From Limnohabitans sp. G3-2 (GTDB lineage: Bacteria > Pseudomonadota > Gammaproteobacteria > Burkholderiales > Burkholderiaceae_C), in contig NZ_NESG01000002.1 in assembly GCF_002778275.1 (NCBI RefSeq), positions 186,001 to 250,000 of the forward strand: a stretch of 64,000 bases of DNA, read 5' to 3'. This document shows positions 51,495 to 61,684 of this stretch, piece by piece. The position numbers were made by a program, and so were the translations under genes. The first letter of the stretch is position 1, and each line of letters starts with the position of its first letter. The notes under the pieces are model-generated. The model ran no database searches, was not told where the DNA came from, and saw nothing but the letters and a program-made list of their open reading frames with translations.

Positions 51495-53798
51495 TTACCG
51501 CGCCGCATTGGCATCGGCCACGGTGAGTGCCGTCATGTTCACGATCCGGCGCACCGTGGTGCTGGGCGTCAAGATGTGCACGGGTTTGGCTGCACCCAGC
51601 AAAACCGGCCCCACAGCGATGTTGCCACCGGCCGCGGTCTTGAGCAGGTTGTAGGCAATGTTGGCCGCATCAATATTTGGCAAAACCAGCAAATTCGCGT
51701 CGCCGATCAGGCTGGAGTTGGGCATGAGGGCCTGGCGCGCGGCCGTGTCCAAGGCCACATCGCCGTGCATTTCGCCATCCACTTCCAGCCAAGGCGCGTT
51801 GTGACGCAGCAGGGCCAACACATCGCGCATTTTGATGGCGCTGGGTTCGTTGGACGAGCCAAAGTTGGAGTGCGACAACAGCGCCGCTTTGGGCTGAATA
51901 CCGAAACGGCGCATTTCTTCGGCGGCCATGACGGTGAACTCGGCCAATTGCGCGGCTGTGGGGTCGTAATTGACGTGGGTGTCCACCATGAAAACTTGGC
52001 GACCGGGGAGCATCAGGCCGTTCATGCACGCAAAGGTGTTGACGCCGACTCGCTTGCCCACCACCTGGTCGATGTAGTTCAAGTGCATGGGGTTGGAGCC
52101 CCAAGTGCCACAAATCATGCCATCCACATCGCCTTTGTGCAGCAACATGGCGCCAATGAGCGACAAACGGCGACGCATCTCGATCTTGGCGATCTGCTCG
52201 GTGACGCCTTTGCGCTCGGTCAGGCGGTGGTAGGTTTGCCAGAAATCGCGGTAACGGTGGTCATCTTCCACGTTCACGATGTCGTAATCCAGCTCTTCTC
52301 TCAGACGCAGGCCGAATTTTTCGATGCGCTCGGCGATGACGGCTGGGCGGCCAATCAAGGTCGGGCGGGCAATGCCTTCGTCCACCACGATTTGGGACGC
52401 GCGCAACACGCGTTCTTCTTCGCCTTCGCTGTAGGCGATGCGCTTTTTCAAGGCGCGTTTGGCCGCCGTGAAGATCGGCTTCATCATGGTGCCCGAGGCG
52501 TACACAAAGCCTTGCAGGCGCTCACGGTAAGCGTCCAAGTCGGTGATGGGGCGCGAAGCCACGCCGCTTTGCGCTGCGGCCTGGGCCACAGCGGGCGCGA
52601 TTTTCATCATCAGGCGCGGGTCAAACGGCTTGGGAATCAGGTATTCGGGGCCAAAAGCCAGAGGCTCCCCGACATAGGCGGCCGCCACCACTTCGCTTTG
52701 CTCGGCCTGGGCCAACTCCGCGATCGCGTGAACGGCTGCGATCTCCATCTCCAGCGTGATGGTGGTCGCGCCGCAATCCAAAGCGCCCCGGAAGATGTAG
52801 GGGAAGCACAGGACGTTGTTGACCTGGTTGGGGTAATCGGTGCGGCCCGTGGCCATGATGGCGTCATCGCGCACCGCTTTGACGTCTTCGGGGTTGATTT
52901 CGGGGTTGGGGTTGGCCAGTGCAAAGATCAGGGGCTTGGGGCCCATGGACTGCACCATGTCTTGCTTGAGGACGCCCCCGGCCGACAAGCCCAGAAACAC
53001 ATCGGCGCCGGCAATCACTTCGCGCAGGGTCCGGTGCTCGGTTTTTTGCACAAACTGGATCTTGTCTTCGTCCATCAACTCGGTGCGGCCTTCGTAGACC
53101 ACACCCGCCAGGTCGGTGACCCAGATGTTTTCACGCGGGATGCCCAGCTTGACCAGCAGCCCCAAGCAAGCCAGGGCCGCGGCACCCGCGCCCGATGTCA
53201 CCAGCTTGATTTTCTTAGGGTCTTTGCCCACGATTTTCAGACCGTTCAAGATGGCCGCGCCCACCACGATGGCGGTGCCATGCTGGTCGTCGTGGAAGAC
53301 CGGGATCTTCATCCGCTCGCGCAGCTTGCGCTCGATGTAGAAGCAATCCGGGGCCTTGATGTCTTCGAGGTTGATGCCGCCAAAGGTGGGTTCGAGCGAG
53401 GCAATGATCTCGACCAGTTTGTCCGGGTCTTTTTCGTTGATTTCGATGTCGAACACGTCGATGCCCGAAAACTTCTTGAACAGCACGCCCTTGCCTTCCA
53501 TGACCGGCTTGCTGGCCAGCGGGCCGATGTCGCCCAGGCCCAGCACCGCCGTGCCATTGGTGACCACACCCACCAGGTTGCCCCGGCTGGTGTACTTGAA
53601 AGCGTTGGCCGGGTCTTTGACGATTTCTTCGCAAGGCGCAGCCACGCCGGGCGAATAAGCCAGCGCCAAGTCGTGCTGGTTGACCAGCTGTTTGGTGGGG
53701 GCGATGGCGATTTTGCCGGGCGTAGGGAACTGGTGGTATTCCAGTGCGGCTTTGCGCAACTGGGCGCGTTTTTCTTCGGCTTTAACCTTGTCGGTCAT
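51495..53798 (-). CDS. maeB: NADP-dependent malic enzyme MaeB
   Basis: A 767-residue hybrid enzyme that decarboxylates malate to pyruvate with NADP reduction. Residues 1-430 are the malic enzyme part, with [37 protein letters not shown] and the NADP-binding SGAGAAA. Residues from about 440 are a phosphotransacetylase-like domain, present in all MaeB proteins and thought to bind acetyl-CoA as regulator. A 199-base gene-free region upstream (53799-53997) probably holds its promoter; it includes a GATTGCC/GGCAATC repeat. Confidence 0.96.
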   Translation of the reverse strand: MTDKVKAEEKRAQLRKAALEYHQFPTPGKIAIAPTKQLVNQHDLALAYSPGVAAPCEEIVKDPANAFKYTSRGNLVGVVTNGTAVLGLGDIGPLASKPVMEGKGVLFKKFSGIDVFDIEINEKDPDKLVEIIASLEPTFGGINLEDIKAPDCFYIERKLRERMKIPVFHDDQHGTAIVVGAAILNGLKIVGKDPKKIKLVTSGAGAAALACLGLLVKLGIPRENIWVTDLAGVVYEGRTELMDEDKIQFVQKTEHRTLREVIAGADVFLGLSAGGVLKQDMVQSMGPKPLIFALANPNPEINPEDVKAVRDDAIMATGRTDYPNQVNNVLCFPYIFRGALDCGATTITLEMEIAAVHAIAELAQAEQSEVVAAAYVGEPLAFGPEYLIPKPFDPRLMMKIAPAVAQAAAQSGVASRPITDLDAYRERLQGFVYASGTMMKPIFTAAKRALKKRIAYSEGEEERVLRASQIVVDEGIARPTLIGRPAVIAERIEKFGLRLREELDYDIVNVEDDHRYRDFWQTYHRLTERKGVTEQIAKIEMRRRLSLIGAMLLHKGDVDGMICGTWGSNPMHLNYIDQVVGKRVGVNTFACMNGLMLPGRQVFMVDTHVNYDPTAAQLAEFTVMAAEEMRRFGIQPKAALLSHSNFGSSNEPSAIKMRDVLALLRHNAPWLEVDGEMHGDVALDTAARQALMPNSSLIGDANLLVLPNIDAANIAYNLLKTAAGGNIAVGPVLLGAAKPVHILTPSTTVRRIVNMTALTVADANAAR

Positions 53799-53997
53799 TG
53801 TTTTGGCTCCGTTGTAGGGATGTGCTGTCAGGATTGCCGGGGTTCAGCAAACAAGGGCGAAAGGCAATCATTTGTCTACGCTCAGGGCGACAGTCGGTCA
53901 ATATTTTCATTGTAGACCCCGGATTCAAGTCCAGTAGCCCGGGTCATACCCTTCTCAAGTGAGTTGGCTTTTGACTTTTGGACACAAATCTGGCCAT

Positions 53998-54603
53998 TCA
54001 GCGCAAATGCTTCCAGGCTTTGTGCTGCAAGGCCTCGGTCACACGGGTTGAACGCGCCCCTGGCAGAACGTGGCATCGGGCCCCGGCTTGCAAAAAGCCG
54101 GTTTTTTCGACCGCCAAATAAAAACCGCAGCGCCCGCTTTGCACCATGTCTTTGGCGGCCAAGGCGTAAGCCATGACGGCATTGAACTTGCCGCAGGGCT
54201 CGCGCGCTTGGGTCACACGCAAGACGACGTCACCAAAATCGAGGCGGTCACCAATGAACAGGTCTTGCTCAAGCAGGCCTTGCAAGCTCAGGTTTTCGCC
54301 CAAATAACCCGGCGCCAAGGGCTCATCAAACATCGTCGCGCCATGCAGCTGGCGCTGTGCTTGCCACCAAGGCAGGTGCTCCGAAGGCAAGGCATACACC
54401 GCTTTGCTCAGACCCCCGTGGACCGACAAGTCGGCTTGCTCGTCACCCGCGAGGCCCAAAACGCCGACCTCGATGGGGCCAGCAACCGCCGTTTTGCCAA
54501 TGGCCGACACCGCCTTGCGCCCGCCCACCATGAGGGGGCGAACTTGACCGGTCTGGATGGAGATCAGCTGACCCGAGAGAGCGGGCTGCGCATGGAACGG
54601 CAT
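53998..54603 (-). CDS. MOSC-domain protein (YiiM-like)
   Basis: A 201-residue MOSC-domain protein. The pattern GDEQADLSVHGGLSKAVYALPSEHLPWW and the QAREPCGKFN motif with its cysteine are typical of the YiiM group. MOSC domains bind the molybdenum cofactor and take part in reduction of N-hydroxylated compounds. It follows pepP by 7 bases and so is probably co-transcribed with it. A partner reductase is not visible. Confidence 0.9.
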   Translation of the reverse strand: MPFHAQPALSGQLISIQTGQVRPLMVGGRKAVSAIGKTAVAGPIEVGVLGLAGDEQADLSVHGGLSKAVYALPSEHLPWWQAQRQLHGATMFDEPLAPGYLGENLSLQGLLEQDLFIGDRLDFGDVVLRVTQAREPCGKFNAVMAYALAAKDMVQSGRCGFYLAVEKTGFLQAGARCHVLPGARSTRVTEALQHKAWKHLR

Positions 54604-54610
54604 GGGCCCT

Positions 54611-55999
54611 TCAGCCCCGCATCAAAGCTTCGATCTCGTCGGCCTTGACCGGCACACCGCGCGTGATCAGCTCGCAACCCGTGGCGGTCACGATGGCGTC
54701 GTCTTCGATGCGGATGCCGATGTTGTGGAATTTTTCGGGCACGCCGGGAGCCGGGCGCACATACAAGCCCGGCTCGATCGTCAAGACCATGCCCGGTTGC
54801 AGGATGCGGCTCGGGCGGTCCTTGATGAGTTCGCCGCTCAGCGGGTCTTGGCGCTCACTGACCTGGCCCACCTGCGAGGGCTCCACATAGCTGCCGCAGT
54901 CGTGCACGTCCATGCCCAACCAGTGGCCGGTGCGGTGCATGTAGAACTGGAAATAGCTGCGGTTGGCGATCACGTCTTGCGCGTGGCCCACCTTGTTTTT
55001 GTCGAGCAACCCGACGTCGAGCAAGCCCTGCGCCAGCACGGCCACCGTGGCCTCGTGCGGATCGACAAAGCGGGCGCCTGCCTTGGTGGCCGCCACCGCA
55101 GCGTCTTGCGAAGCCAGCACCAGGTCGTACAAAGCGCGTTGTGGCCCGGTGAATGTGCCGTTGGCTGGAAAGGTGCGGGTGATGTCGCTGGCGTACCCGT
55201 CCAGCTCGCAACCCGCGTCGATCAGCACCAGGTCGCCGTTTTGGATCAAAGCCGTGTCGGCGCGGTAGTGCAGCACGCAGGCATTGGCGCCGCCGGCCAC
55301 GATGGAGCCGTAAGCCGGGTACTGAGAACCGTTTTGGCGGAACTCGTGCAGCAGCTCGGCGTCCAGGTGGTATTCACGCACCTCTTGGCCCGCACGCAGC
55401 ATGGCGGCGCTGCGCTGCATGGCACGGATGTGGGCACGGGCACTGATGGCGCTGGCGCGGCGCATGGTGTCCTGCTCGTGCGGGTCTTTCACCAGGCGCA
55501 TCTCGTCGAGCAGGCTGCACAGGTCGCGCTGCTGCTCGGGGCACAAAGCGCCATAGCGCACACGGGCCCGCACCGACTGCAGCCAGCCGTTCACCGAACT
55601 CTCCAGCCCCGTGTGGATGGCAAAGGGGTACCAAACGGTGCTGCGGTTTTCCAGCAGTTGGGGCATCCGCGTGGCCATCTCAGCGATGGGCAAGGCCCGG
55701 CTCACGCCCAATGCGGCGGGCGCGGCCTCTGGCCCCAAACGAATGCCGTCCCAGATTTCGCGCTCCAGGTCTTTGGCTTGGCAAAACAAGGTGCACTCGC
55801 CCTCGGCGGTGATCACCAAACTGGCATGCGGCTCGGTGAACCCGGTCAGGTAATAGAAGTAACTGTCGTGCCGGTACAGGTAATCGCTGTCGCGGTTGCG
55901 CGGCCGCTCGGGCGCGGTGGGGATGATGGCGATACCGCCTGCGCCCAATTGGGCAGCGAGGCGAGCACGGCGTTGGGCATAGAGGGGGTTCGAGGTCAT
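54611..55999 (-). CDS. pepP: Xaa-Pro aminopeptidase PepP
   Basis: A 462-residue metallopeptidase of family M24B that removes N-terminal residues before proline. The aminopeptidase P N-terminal domain (YLTGFTEPHASLVI) is followed by the pita-bread domain with metal ligands in LIDAGCELDGYASDITRTFP, the histidine in HWLGMDVHD, and glutamates in IEPGLYV and IRIEDDAIV. ATG 55999 gives the family N-terminus; the frame continues open through a REP-like element into murU, but is not coding there. Confidence 0.95.
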   Translation of the reverse strand: MTSNPLYAQRRARLAAQLGAGGIAIIPTAPERPRNRDSDYLYRHDSYFYYLTGFTEPHASLVITAEGECTLFCQAKDLEREIWDGIRLGPEAAPAALGVSRALPIAEMATRMPQLLENRSTVWYPFAIHTGLESSVNGWLQSVRARVRYGALCPEQQRDLCSLLDEMRLVKDPHEQDTMRRASAISARAHIRAMQRSAAMLRAGQEVREYHLDAELLHEFRQNGSQYPAYGSIVAGGANACVLHYRADTALIQNGDLVLIDAGCELDGYASDITRTFPANGTFTGPQRALYDLVLASQDAAVAATKAGARFVDPHEATVAVLAQGLLDVGLLDKNKVGHAQDVIANRSYFQFYMHRTGHWLGMDVHDCGSYVEPSQVGQVSERQDPLSGELIKDRPSRILQPGMVLTIEPGLYVRPAPGVPEKFHNIGIRIEDDAIVTATGCELITRGVPVKADEIEALMRG

Positions 56000-56006
56000 T
56001 TGAACA

Positions 56007-56080
56007 TTGTAGGAGGCCGCCACTGCGGCCGAGTGCGTGTGGGGCGCGAGACCCATTCGCGAGCAGGGGCTCGCTCCTAC
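56007..56080. repeat. REP-like palindromic element between pepP and murU
   Basis: A 74-base element from TTGTAGGAG to CTCCTAC with two small hairpins inside: GGCCGC/GCGGCC-type on the left, and a perfect GCGAGC-AGGG-GCTCGC on the right. Same design as the elements at 31652 and 61516. It lies in the 104 bases between the murU stop and the pepP start. Confidence 0.8.
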
Positions 56081-56103
56081 GAAAAACGGCATCTTGGAAG
56101 AAG

Positions 56104-56874
56104 TTAGCCTTGGTTGAGCTGCGCCAGTCGCTCGGGGGTGCCCACATCGGTCCAGTTGCCCGCATACACCTCGCCCGTCACCTGCCCCCGGTCGATGGCC
56201 GCGCGCAACAAGGGGGCCAGCGCCAGCGCGGTGCCCTGGGGGTTGCCCGCAGGCACACCGCCGTCGGCAAAAAAGGCTTTTTTGTAAAGCGCGATGGTGC
56301 TGAAGGTGTGGTCGCGACCTGTGGCCCCTTTGGGCAGGTTCAGCACCCGGCCTTCGGCCGACAAGCCAAAGTCGCCGCCCAGGTTGTGCGCCGGGTTGGG
56401 CACCAGCCACAGGTGGGCCAAGGCGGGGCTGGCGACAAAACGCTGAAATGCCTGGGCCGTGAACACGAAATCGGGTGCGAACACATCGCCAGCCACCACC
56501 CAAAACACCTCGGCCAGGCGGGGCAGGGCGCGCACAATGCCGCCTGCGGTTTCCAGCGCATGGCCAAAGTCCTGGCCTTCGTTCGAATAAGCGATGTGCA
56601 CTTCGGGCAAGCCGGGCCAGGTGGGGCGGTCGCCAAAGTGCGCGGGAATTTGCTCGCCCAACCAAGCGGTGTTGACCAATTGATGGCTAAAACCGCCCCG
56701 CGCCAAGGCCTGCATGGGCCACTGCATGAGGGGCTGACCGCGCACGGTGAGCAGGGGTTTGGGGGTGGTGTCGGTCAGGGGGCGCATGCGCTCGCCGCGT
56801 CCGGCAGCGAGAACCATGGCTTGGGCCTGAGCCGTCAGGAGCGTGGACGGGGTCGGAGCGTTTGAAATCGACAT
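56104..56874 (-). CDS. murU: N-acetylmuramate 1-phosphate uridylyltransferase MurU
   Basis: A 256-residue nucleotidyltransferase. The NTP motif LAAGRGERMRPLT is at 22-34, Lys39 follows, GDVF is the metal site, and NWTDVGTPERL closes the active site. MurU makes UDP-MurNAc from MurNAc 1-phosphate, the product of AmgK. In Pseudomonas it adjoins amgK; here the kinase is 11 kb away in a different operon. A GlmU- or RmlA-type alternative is less likely given length. The start at ATG 56874 has no clear ribosome binding site. Confidence 0.88.
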   Translation of the reverse strand: MSISNAPTPSTLLTAQAQAMVLAAGRGERMRPLTDTTPKPLLTVRGQPLMQWPMQALARGGFSHQLVNTAWLGEQIPAHFGDRPTWPGLPEVHIAYSNEGQDFGHALETAGGIVRALPRLAEVFWVVAGDVFAPDFVFTAQAFQRFVASPALAHLWLVPNPAHNLGGDFGLSAEGRVLNLPKGATGRDHTFSTIALYKKAFFADGGVPAGNPQGTALALAPLLRAAIDRGQVTGEVYAGNWTDVGTPERLAQLNQG

Positions 56875-56970
56875 GGCGGGATGTTGCCATGCTTTCAGGC
56901 GCTCACGAGACAGCGCCAACCCAAGCGACCGGTCTACACTGTTACCTGCACTTCTACCCGACAGAGTCCC

Positions 56971-58065
56971 ATGACACGCCCCCTGCCCGCCGTCATTGCC
57001 GCCGCACAAAACGCCGCCCATCGCATGGCCGACCGGCACACGCCTTTTGTCATGAACGACTGGTACGTGGCCGCCTTTGCCGACGACATCAAGGAACAAC
57101 TGTTGGCCCGCACCCTGCTGGGGCGCCGACTGGTCTTTTACAGAACCCGCGCGGGGCAGGTGGTGGCGCTGGAAGACCGCTGCCCGCACCGCTCGATGCC
57201 GCTGTCGGCAGGCACATTGACCCAGGACACCATCGTGTGCGGCTACCACGGCCTGCGCTTCAACGCCGAAGGCGACTGCATCGAAGTGCCCTCGCAAGCC
57301 AACTGCCCGAAAAACGTGGGCATCCGGTCCTACCGCACCCACGAACGCGGGGCCGTGGTCTGGATTTGGATGGGCGAGGCAGAGCTTGCCGACCTGTCCA
57401 AACTGCCGCCACAGGACTGGATGGAAAGCGCCGAGTGGGAGCGCTCACAAGGCTATTTGAGCCTGCAAGGCAGTTATGTGCGCCTGCACGAAAACCTGCT
57501 GGACCTGACACACCTGAGTTTTTTGCACGCCAAAAGCTTTGGCACGCCCGATTACGCCAAAGCGGCCTTTGAAAGCGTCATCGGCGATGGCCAATTCGCC
57601 TTGCTGCGCAACGTGGTGCCCACCACCTTGCCCCCGGTGTGGGCCATTCCCACAGGCTTGACCGGACAGGGCCAGGCTGCGCGCATCGTGCGCTCCGAAT
57701 TTCGCAGCCTGGGGTTGCACGAGGTGTCGGTGACTTTCTACGATTGCCACCTGCCCGAAAACGATCGTCCGCAGTTCCGCATCCGCACCGCCCACATGCC
57801 CACCCCAGAGACGGCCACCAGCACCCACTACTTCATCGTGCACGGGCGCGATTTCGCTTTGGACGACCCCGAGACCACACGGTTCATGCACGCGCAATTG
57901 TTTGTGGCTTTTCAAGAAGATGTGGACGGCTTGGCGCTGCAAGAGCAGGCCTTGGCCAGCACCCCTGCCGAAGATTTGTACGAATTTTCAGTGGCGGCCG
58001 ATGCCCCGGCGGTGGCCATGCGCCGTTATGTGCTGGCTCGGCAGCGCCAGGAAGCACCGGACTGA
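56971..58065 (+). CDS. Rieske non-heme iron aromatic oxygenase, VanA-like
   Basis: A 364-residue oxygenase alpha subunit. Rieske cluster ligands are Cys71, His73, Cys90 and His93 (CPHR ... CGYHG). The mononuclear iron ligands His181 and His186 lie in DLTHLSFLH, with bridging Asp178. It is closest to vanillate O-demethylase and related monooxygenases, but the substrate is not known. No reductase gene (VanB-type) is adjacent. ATG 56971 is used; the longer open frame upstream lacks a start with a ribosome binding site. It is divergent from murU. Confidence 0.88.
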   Translation: MTRPLPAVIAAAQNAAHRMADRHTPFVMNDWYVAAFADDIKEQLLARTLLGRRLVFYRTRAGQVVALEDRCPHRSMPLSAGTLTQDTIVCGYHGLRFNAEGDCIEVPSQANCPKNVGIRSYRTHERGAVVWIWMGEAELADLSKLPPQDWMESAEWERSQGYLSLQGSYVRLHENLLDLTHLSFLHAKSFGTPDYAKAAFESVIGDGQFALLRNVVPTTLPPVWAIPTGLTGQGQAARIVRSEFRSLGLHEVSVTFYDCHLPENDRPQFRIRTAHMPTPETATSTHYFIVHGRDFALDDPETTRFMHAQLFVAFQEDVDGLALQEQALASTPAEDLYEFSVAADAPAVAMRRYVLARQRQEAPD

Positions 58066-58173
58066 AGCGGGCTTTGTTCTTCGCCATCCCGGCGCCATCC
58101 CAGTGGCTCAGGCCCCAGCGGACAACCGCTAAAATCACGGGTTTTCCCGACCTCATCACCGGAGTTGCCCCCC

Positions 58174-60225
58174 ATGGCCAATACACACCACATGGCGAAC
58201 GCCATCCGCGCCCTCGCAATGGACGCCGTTCAACAAGCCAACTCCGGTCACCCCGGCGCCCCCATGGGCATGGCCGACATGGCCGTGGCGCTGTGGGGCG
58301 ATCACCTGCAACACAACCCCGGCAACCCCCACTGGGCCAACCGCGACCGTTTTGTGCTGTCCAACGGTCACGGCTCCATGCTGATTTATTCGGTGCTGCA
58401 CCTGACGGGCTACAAGCTGCCCATTGAGGAGCTGAAGAATTTCCGCACCCTGCACAGCAAAACCGCAGGCCACCCCGAAGTGGGCGTGACCCCCGGCGTG
58501 GAAACCACCACCGGCCCCTTGGGGCAAGGCATCACCAACGCCGTGGGCATGGCCCTGGCCGAAAAAATGCTGGCCGCCGAGTTCAACCAATCGGGCCACA
58601 CCATCGTCAACCACCACACCTATGTGTTCCTGGGTGACGGCTGCCTGATGGAGGGCATCAGCCACGAAGCCGTGGCCCTGGCCGGCGCCTGGAAGCTGAA
58701 CAAGCTGATCGCCCTGTACGACGACAACGGCATCTCGATCGACGGCAAAGTCGCCCCCTGGTTCATCGACAACACGCCCCAGCGCTTTGCCGCCTGCGGC
58801 TGGAATGTGATCGACGCCGTGGACGGCCACGACGCTGCGGCCGTGTCCAAGGCCATCGCTGCCGCCAAGCACAGCGCCGACAAGCCCACCCTGATCGTCT
58901 GCAAAACCGCCATCGGCAAGGGCTCGCCCAACCGTGCGGGCACCTCCAAGGCCCACGGCGAGCCTCTGGGCGCTGAAGAAATCAAGCTGACCCGCGAAGC
59001 CCTGGGCTGGACGGCCGAGCCCTTCAAGATCCCCAAAGACGTCTATGCCGACTGGGACGCGAAAGTCGCTGGCAAAGCCCGCGAAGCCGCCTGGAACACC
59101 GCCTTTGCCGCTTACAAAGCCGCATTCCCCGCACAAGCCAAAGAATTCGTGCGCCGCATGAAGGGCGAGTTGCCCAAAAACTTCAACCAAGTGGCGTTTG
59201 ACGCCGTGGTCGCCGCCCACACCAAGGGCGAGACCGTGGCCAGCCGCAAGGCCAGCCAGCTGGCGCTGGAAGCCTTCACCGCGGCCCTGCCCGAAATGCT
59301 GGGCGGCTCGGCCGACTTGACCGGCTCCAACCTGACCAACACCAAGAGCACCCCCGCCTTCCGCGTGGACCTGGCCGGCGACGTGGTCAAGACCGAAGAC
59401 GGCTCGGCTACCGAAGGGGCCTCCCGCATCGGCCGCCACATCAACTACGGCGTGCGCGAATTCGGCATGGCCGCCATCATGAACGGCGTGGCCCTGCATG
59501 GGGGCTACATCCCCTATGGCGGCACCTTCCTGACCTTCTCGGACTACTCACGCAACGCCATCCGCATGGCGGCGCTCATGAAGCAGCGCGTGATCCACGT
59601 CTTCACCCACGACTCCATTGGCTTGGGCGAAGACGGCCCAACCCACCAGTCCATCGAGCACGCCGCGAGCCTGCGCCTGATCCCCGGTCTCGATGTGTGG
59701 CGCCCCGCCGACACGGCCGAAACCACCGTGGCCTGGGCCGTGGCCCTGCAAAACGCGAACCGTCCTTCGGCCCTGCTGCTCAGCCGCCAGAACCTGGCCT
59801 ACGCCCCCAAGGCGGACCTGGGCGACATCAGCCGCGGCGCCTATGTGCTGGCCGAGCCCAGCGAAGTGGGCATCCAAAAGACCCACGGCGTGATCATCGC
59901 CACCGGCTCCGAAGTGCAACTGGCCTTGGCCGCCCAAAAGCTGCTGGCCGAGCGCAAGATCGGTGTGCGCGTGGTCTCCATGCCCAGCACCAATGTGTTT
60001 GACCGCCAGAGCGTCGAGTACAAACAAAGCGTGCTGCCCCAAGGCCTGCCCCGCGTGGCGGTCGAGATGGGCTCCACCGACGGCTGGTGGAAATACGGCT
60101 GCGCTGCCGTGGTCGGCATCGACACCTATGGCGAGTCGGCCCCAGCCCCTGTGCTCTTCAAACACTTCGGCTTCACCGCCGAAAACGTGGCCGACACGGT
60201 CCACGCCGCACTGCTCAAGGCCTGA
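58174..60225 (+). CDS. tkt: Transketolase
   Basis: A 683-residue thiamine-diphosphate enzyme of the pentose phosphate pathway. TPP-binding GDG is at 154-156 with Asn185, the N-terminal HGSM and [13 protein letters not shown] are typical, and the catalytic glutamate is Glu429 in REFGMAA. GGAG lies 9 bases before ATG 58174. TAAAAT at 58130-58135 could be its -10. gapA follows after 178 bases, a common order in Burkholderiales. Confidence 0.97.
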   Translation: MANTHHMANAIRALAMDAVQQANSGHPGAPMGMADMAVALWGDHLQHNPGNPHWANRDRFVLSNGHGSMLIYSVLHLTGYKLPIEELKNFRTLHSKTAGHPEVGVTPGVETTTGPLGQGITNAVGMALAEKMLAAEFNQSGHTIVNHHTYVFLGDGCLMEGISHEAVALAGAWKLNKLIALYDDNGISIDGKVAPWFIDNTPQRFAACGWNVIDAVDGHDAAAVSKAIAAAKHSADKPTLIVCKTAIGKGSPNRAGTSKAHGEPLGAEEIKLTREALGWTAEPFKIPKDVYADWDAKVAGKAREAAWNTAFAAYKAAFPAQAKEFVRRMKGELPKNFNQVAFDAVVAAHTKGETVASRKASQLALEAFTAALPEMLGGSADLTGSNLTNTKSTPAFRVDLAGDVVKTEDGSATEGASRIGRHINYGVREFGMAAIMNGVALHGGYIPYGGTFLTFSDYSRNAIRMAALMKQRVIHVFTHDSIGLGEDGPTHQSIEHAASLRLIPGLDVWRPADTAETTVAWAVALQNANRPSALLLSRQNLAYAPKADLGDISRGAYVLAEPSEVGIQKTHGVIIATGSEVQLALAAQKLLAERKIGVRVVSMPSTNVFDRQSVEYKQSVLPQGLPRVAVEMGSTDGWWKYGCAAVVGIDTYGESAPAPVLFKHFGFTAENVADTVHAALLKA

Positions 60226-60233
60226 TCCTTGGC

Positions 60234-60261
60234 CACGCCGCCCCTCACGGGGTGTGGCGTG
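60234..60261. other. Stem-loop after tkt
   Basis: CACGCC-G-CCCC and GGGG-TGT-GGCGTG pair around a TCAC loop, 9 bases after the tkt stop. Without a T-run it is a poor terminator and may let transcription continue into gapA. Confidence 0.5.
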
Positions 60262-60361
60262 CCAGAACGGCCACTGACGGGCCGGACCCCTTCCTCGCCC
60301 ACCAGGCGCTGAGGCCAGGTCCGGGGATCAGGATTCTGAAAGGGTCTTGGTTTCCAATCCG

Positions 60362-60382
60362 GTTACGTAACGGTTTAGTAAC
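60362..60382. promoter_or_regulatory. GTAAC half-site array upstream of gapA
   Basis: GTTACGTAAC is a perfect palindrome, and a third GTAAC follows exactly 11 bases after the second half-site, one helical turn. The array ends 22 bases before the gapA ATG. It looks like a protein-binding site; no regulator is identified. Confidence 0.45.
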
Positions 60383-60403
60383 TTATCTCCTGAGGCTCTC
60401 ACC

Positions 60404-61411
60404 ATGACCATCAAGCTGGGTATCAACGGATTTGGCCGCATCGGCCGTCTGGCTCTGCGCGCCGCACTCAAGCACGGCTACGACGACATCCAGATCGTCG
60501 GCATCAACGACCCCAAGCCCGCCGACTACCTGGCCTACATGCTCAAGTACGACAGCGTGCACGGCCGCTTTGATGGCACGGTGGACTTCACCGAAGACAC
60601 GCTGATTGTCAACGGCAAGAAAATCAAACTTTCTCACGAGCGCGACGCACACAACCTGCGCTGGGGTGAGATGGGCGTGCACACCGTGCTCGAATGCACC
60701 GGCCACTACCTGACCGAGCCCACCAGCCAGATGCACCTGGCCGCAGGCGCCAAGAAGGTCGTGATTTCAGCCCCGTCCAAAGACAGCATCCCCATGTTCG
60801 TCTATGGCGTGAACCACAAAAAATATGCGGGCGAAGCCATCGTGTCGAATGCCAGCTGCACCACCAACTGCCTGGCCCCCGTGGTCAAGGTGCTCAACGA
60901 CAAATGGGGCATCAAGCGCGGCCTGATGACCACCGTGCACGCCGCCACCGCCAGCCAGATGACCGTGGACGGCTCGTCGCGCAAAGACTGGCGCGGCGGA
61001 CGCGGCATCTTGGAAAACATCATCCCCAGCAGCACGGGCGCGGCCAAGGCCGTGGGCGTGGTGATCCCCGAGATCAAGGGCAAGATCACCGGCATGGCCT
61101 TCCGTGTGCCGACCTCGGACGTGTCGGTCATTGACCTGACCGTGGAGCTGAGCAGCGATGCCAGCTACGCCGACATCTGCGCCGAGATGAAAGCGCAAAG
61201 CGAAGGCGCCCTGAAAGGCGTGCTGGGCTACACCGACGAGAAAGTGGTCTCCACCGACTTCCGCGGCGAGCCCTGCGCCAGCGTGTTCGACGCGACCGCC
61301 GGCATTGCGCTGGACAAGAGCTTCGTCAAGATCGTGGCCTGGTACGACAACGAATGGGGTTACGCCAAGCAGTGCCTGGAGATGGTGCGGGTGGTGGCCA
61401 AGAAGAAGTGA
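60404..61411 (+). CDS. gapA: Glyceraldehyde-3-phosphate dehydrogenase
   Basis: A 335-residue GAPDH that oxidises glyceraldehyde 3-phosphate with NAD. NAD-binding [10 protein letters not shown] is at 6-15, the catalytic Cys152 in [12 protein letters not shown] and His179 in [14 protein letters not shown] lies about 11 bases before the ATG. A UUCG-loop terminator follows 64 bases after the stop. Confidence 0.97.
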   Translation: MTIKLGINGFGRIGRLALRAALKHGYDDIQIVGINDPKPADYLAYMLKYDSVHGRFDGTVDFTEDTLIVNGKKIKLSHERDAHNLRWGEMGVHTVLECTGHYLTEPTSQMHLAAGAKKVVISAPSKDSIPMFVYGVNHKKYAGEAIVSNASCTTNCLAPVVKVLNDKWGIKRGLMTTVHAATASQMTVDGSSRKDWRGGRGILENIIPSSTGAAKAVGVVIPEIKGKITGMAFRVPTSDVSVIDLTVELSSDASYADICAEMKAQSEGALKGVLGYTDEKVVSTDFRGEPCASVFDATAGIALDKSFVKIVAWYDNEWGYAKQCLEMVRVVAKKK

Positions 61412-61475
61412 TCTTCGTCTGATGGGGTGGCAGGTGCCTGTGGCCGACGCAGTGGCCAATGCCCCGCCAGGACTC

Positions 61476-61499
61476 AAAGCGCCTTCGGGCGCTTTTTTC
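61476..61499 (+). terminator. Intrinsic terminator after gapA
   Basis: AAAGCGCC-TTCG-GGCGCTTT, a perfect stem with a stable UUCG tetraloop, followed by TTT. Confidence 0.9.
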
Positions 61500-61515
61500 A
61501 TGGGCAATGGTTCCC

Positions 61516-61668
61516 TGTAGGAGCGAGCCCCTGCTCGCGAAAAAACCAAGCAGAGCGCGAACATTCGGCCGCAGGGGCGGCCTCCTACAAAAAGATGTGG
61601 GAGCGAGCCCCTGCTCGCGAAAAAACCCAGCAGAGCGCGAACATTCGGCCGCAAGGGCGGCCTCGGCC
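61516..61668. repeat. Tandem pair of REP-like elements
   Basis: Two nearly identical units begin at 61516 and 61596, 80 bases apart. Each starts TGTAGGAG or TGTGGGAG, has a perfect GCGAGC-CCCT-GCTCGC hairpin, a 28-base middle, and a GGCCGC/GCGGCC hairpin. Unit 1 ends CTCCTACA; unit 2 has lost that end. Over the first 69 bases the units differ at only a few positions, so the duplication is recent. They lie between the gapA terminator and the alkJ-like gene. Confidence 0.85.
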
Positions 61669-61684
61669 AAAATTCAGAGGGCCT

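Noticed and set aside
51576-53915. A 779-residue open frame opposite maeB
   Set aside because: It is an antisense shadow caused by GC-rich codon use; the maeB frame has full family motifs, while the opposite protein is rich in His, Gln and Arg with no recognisable domain.
54611-56665. Apparent pepP fusion running back into murU
   Set aside because: The extra N-terminal part is an out-of-frame reading of murU plus the REP-like element; PepP has its normal N-terminus at 55999.
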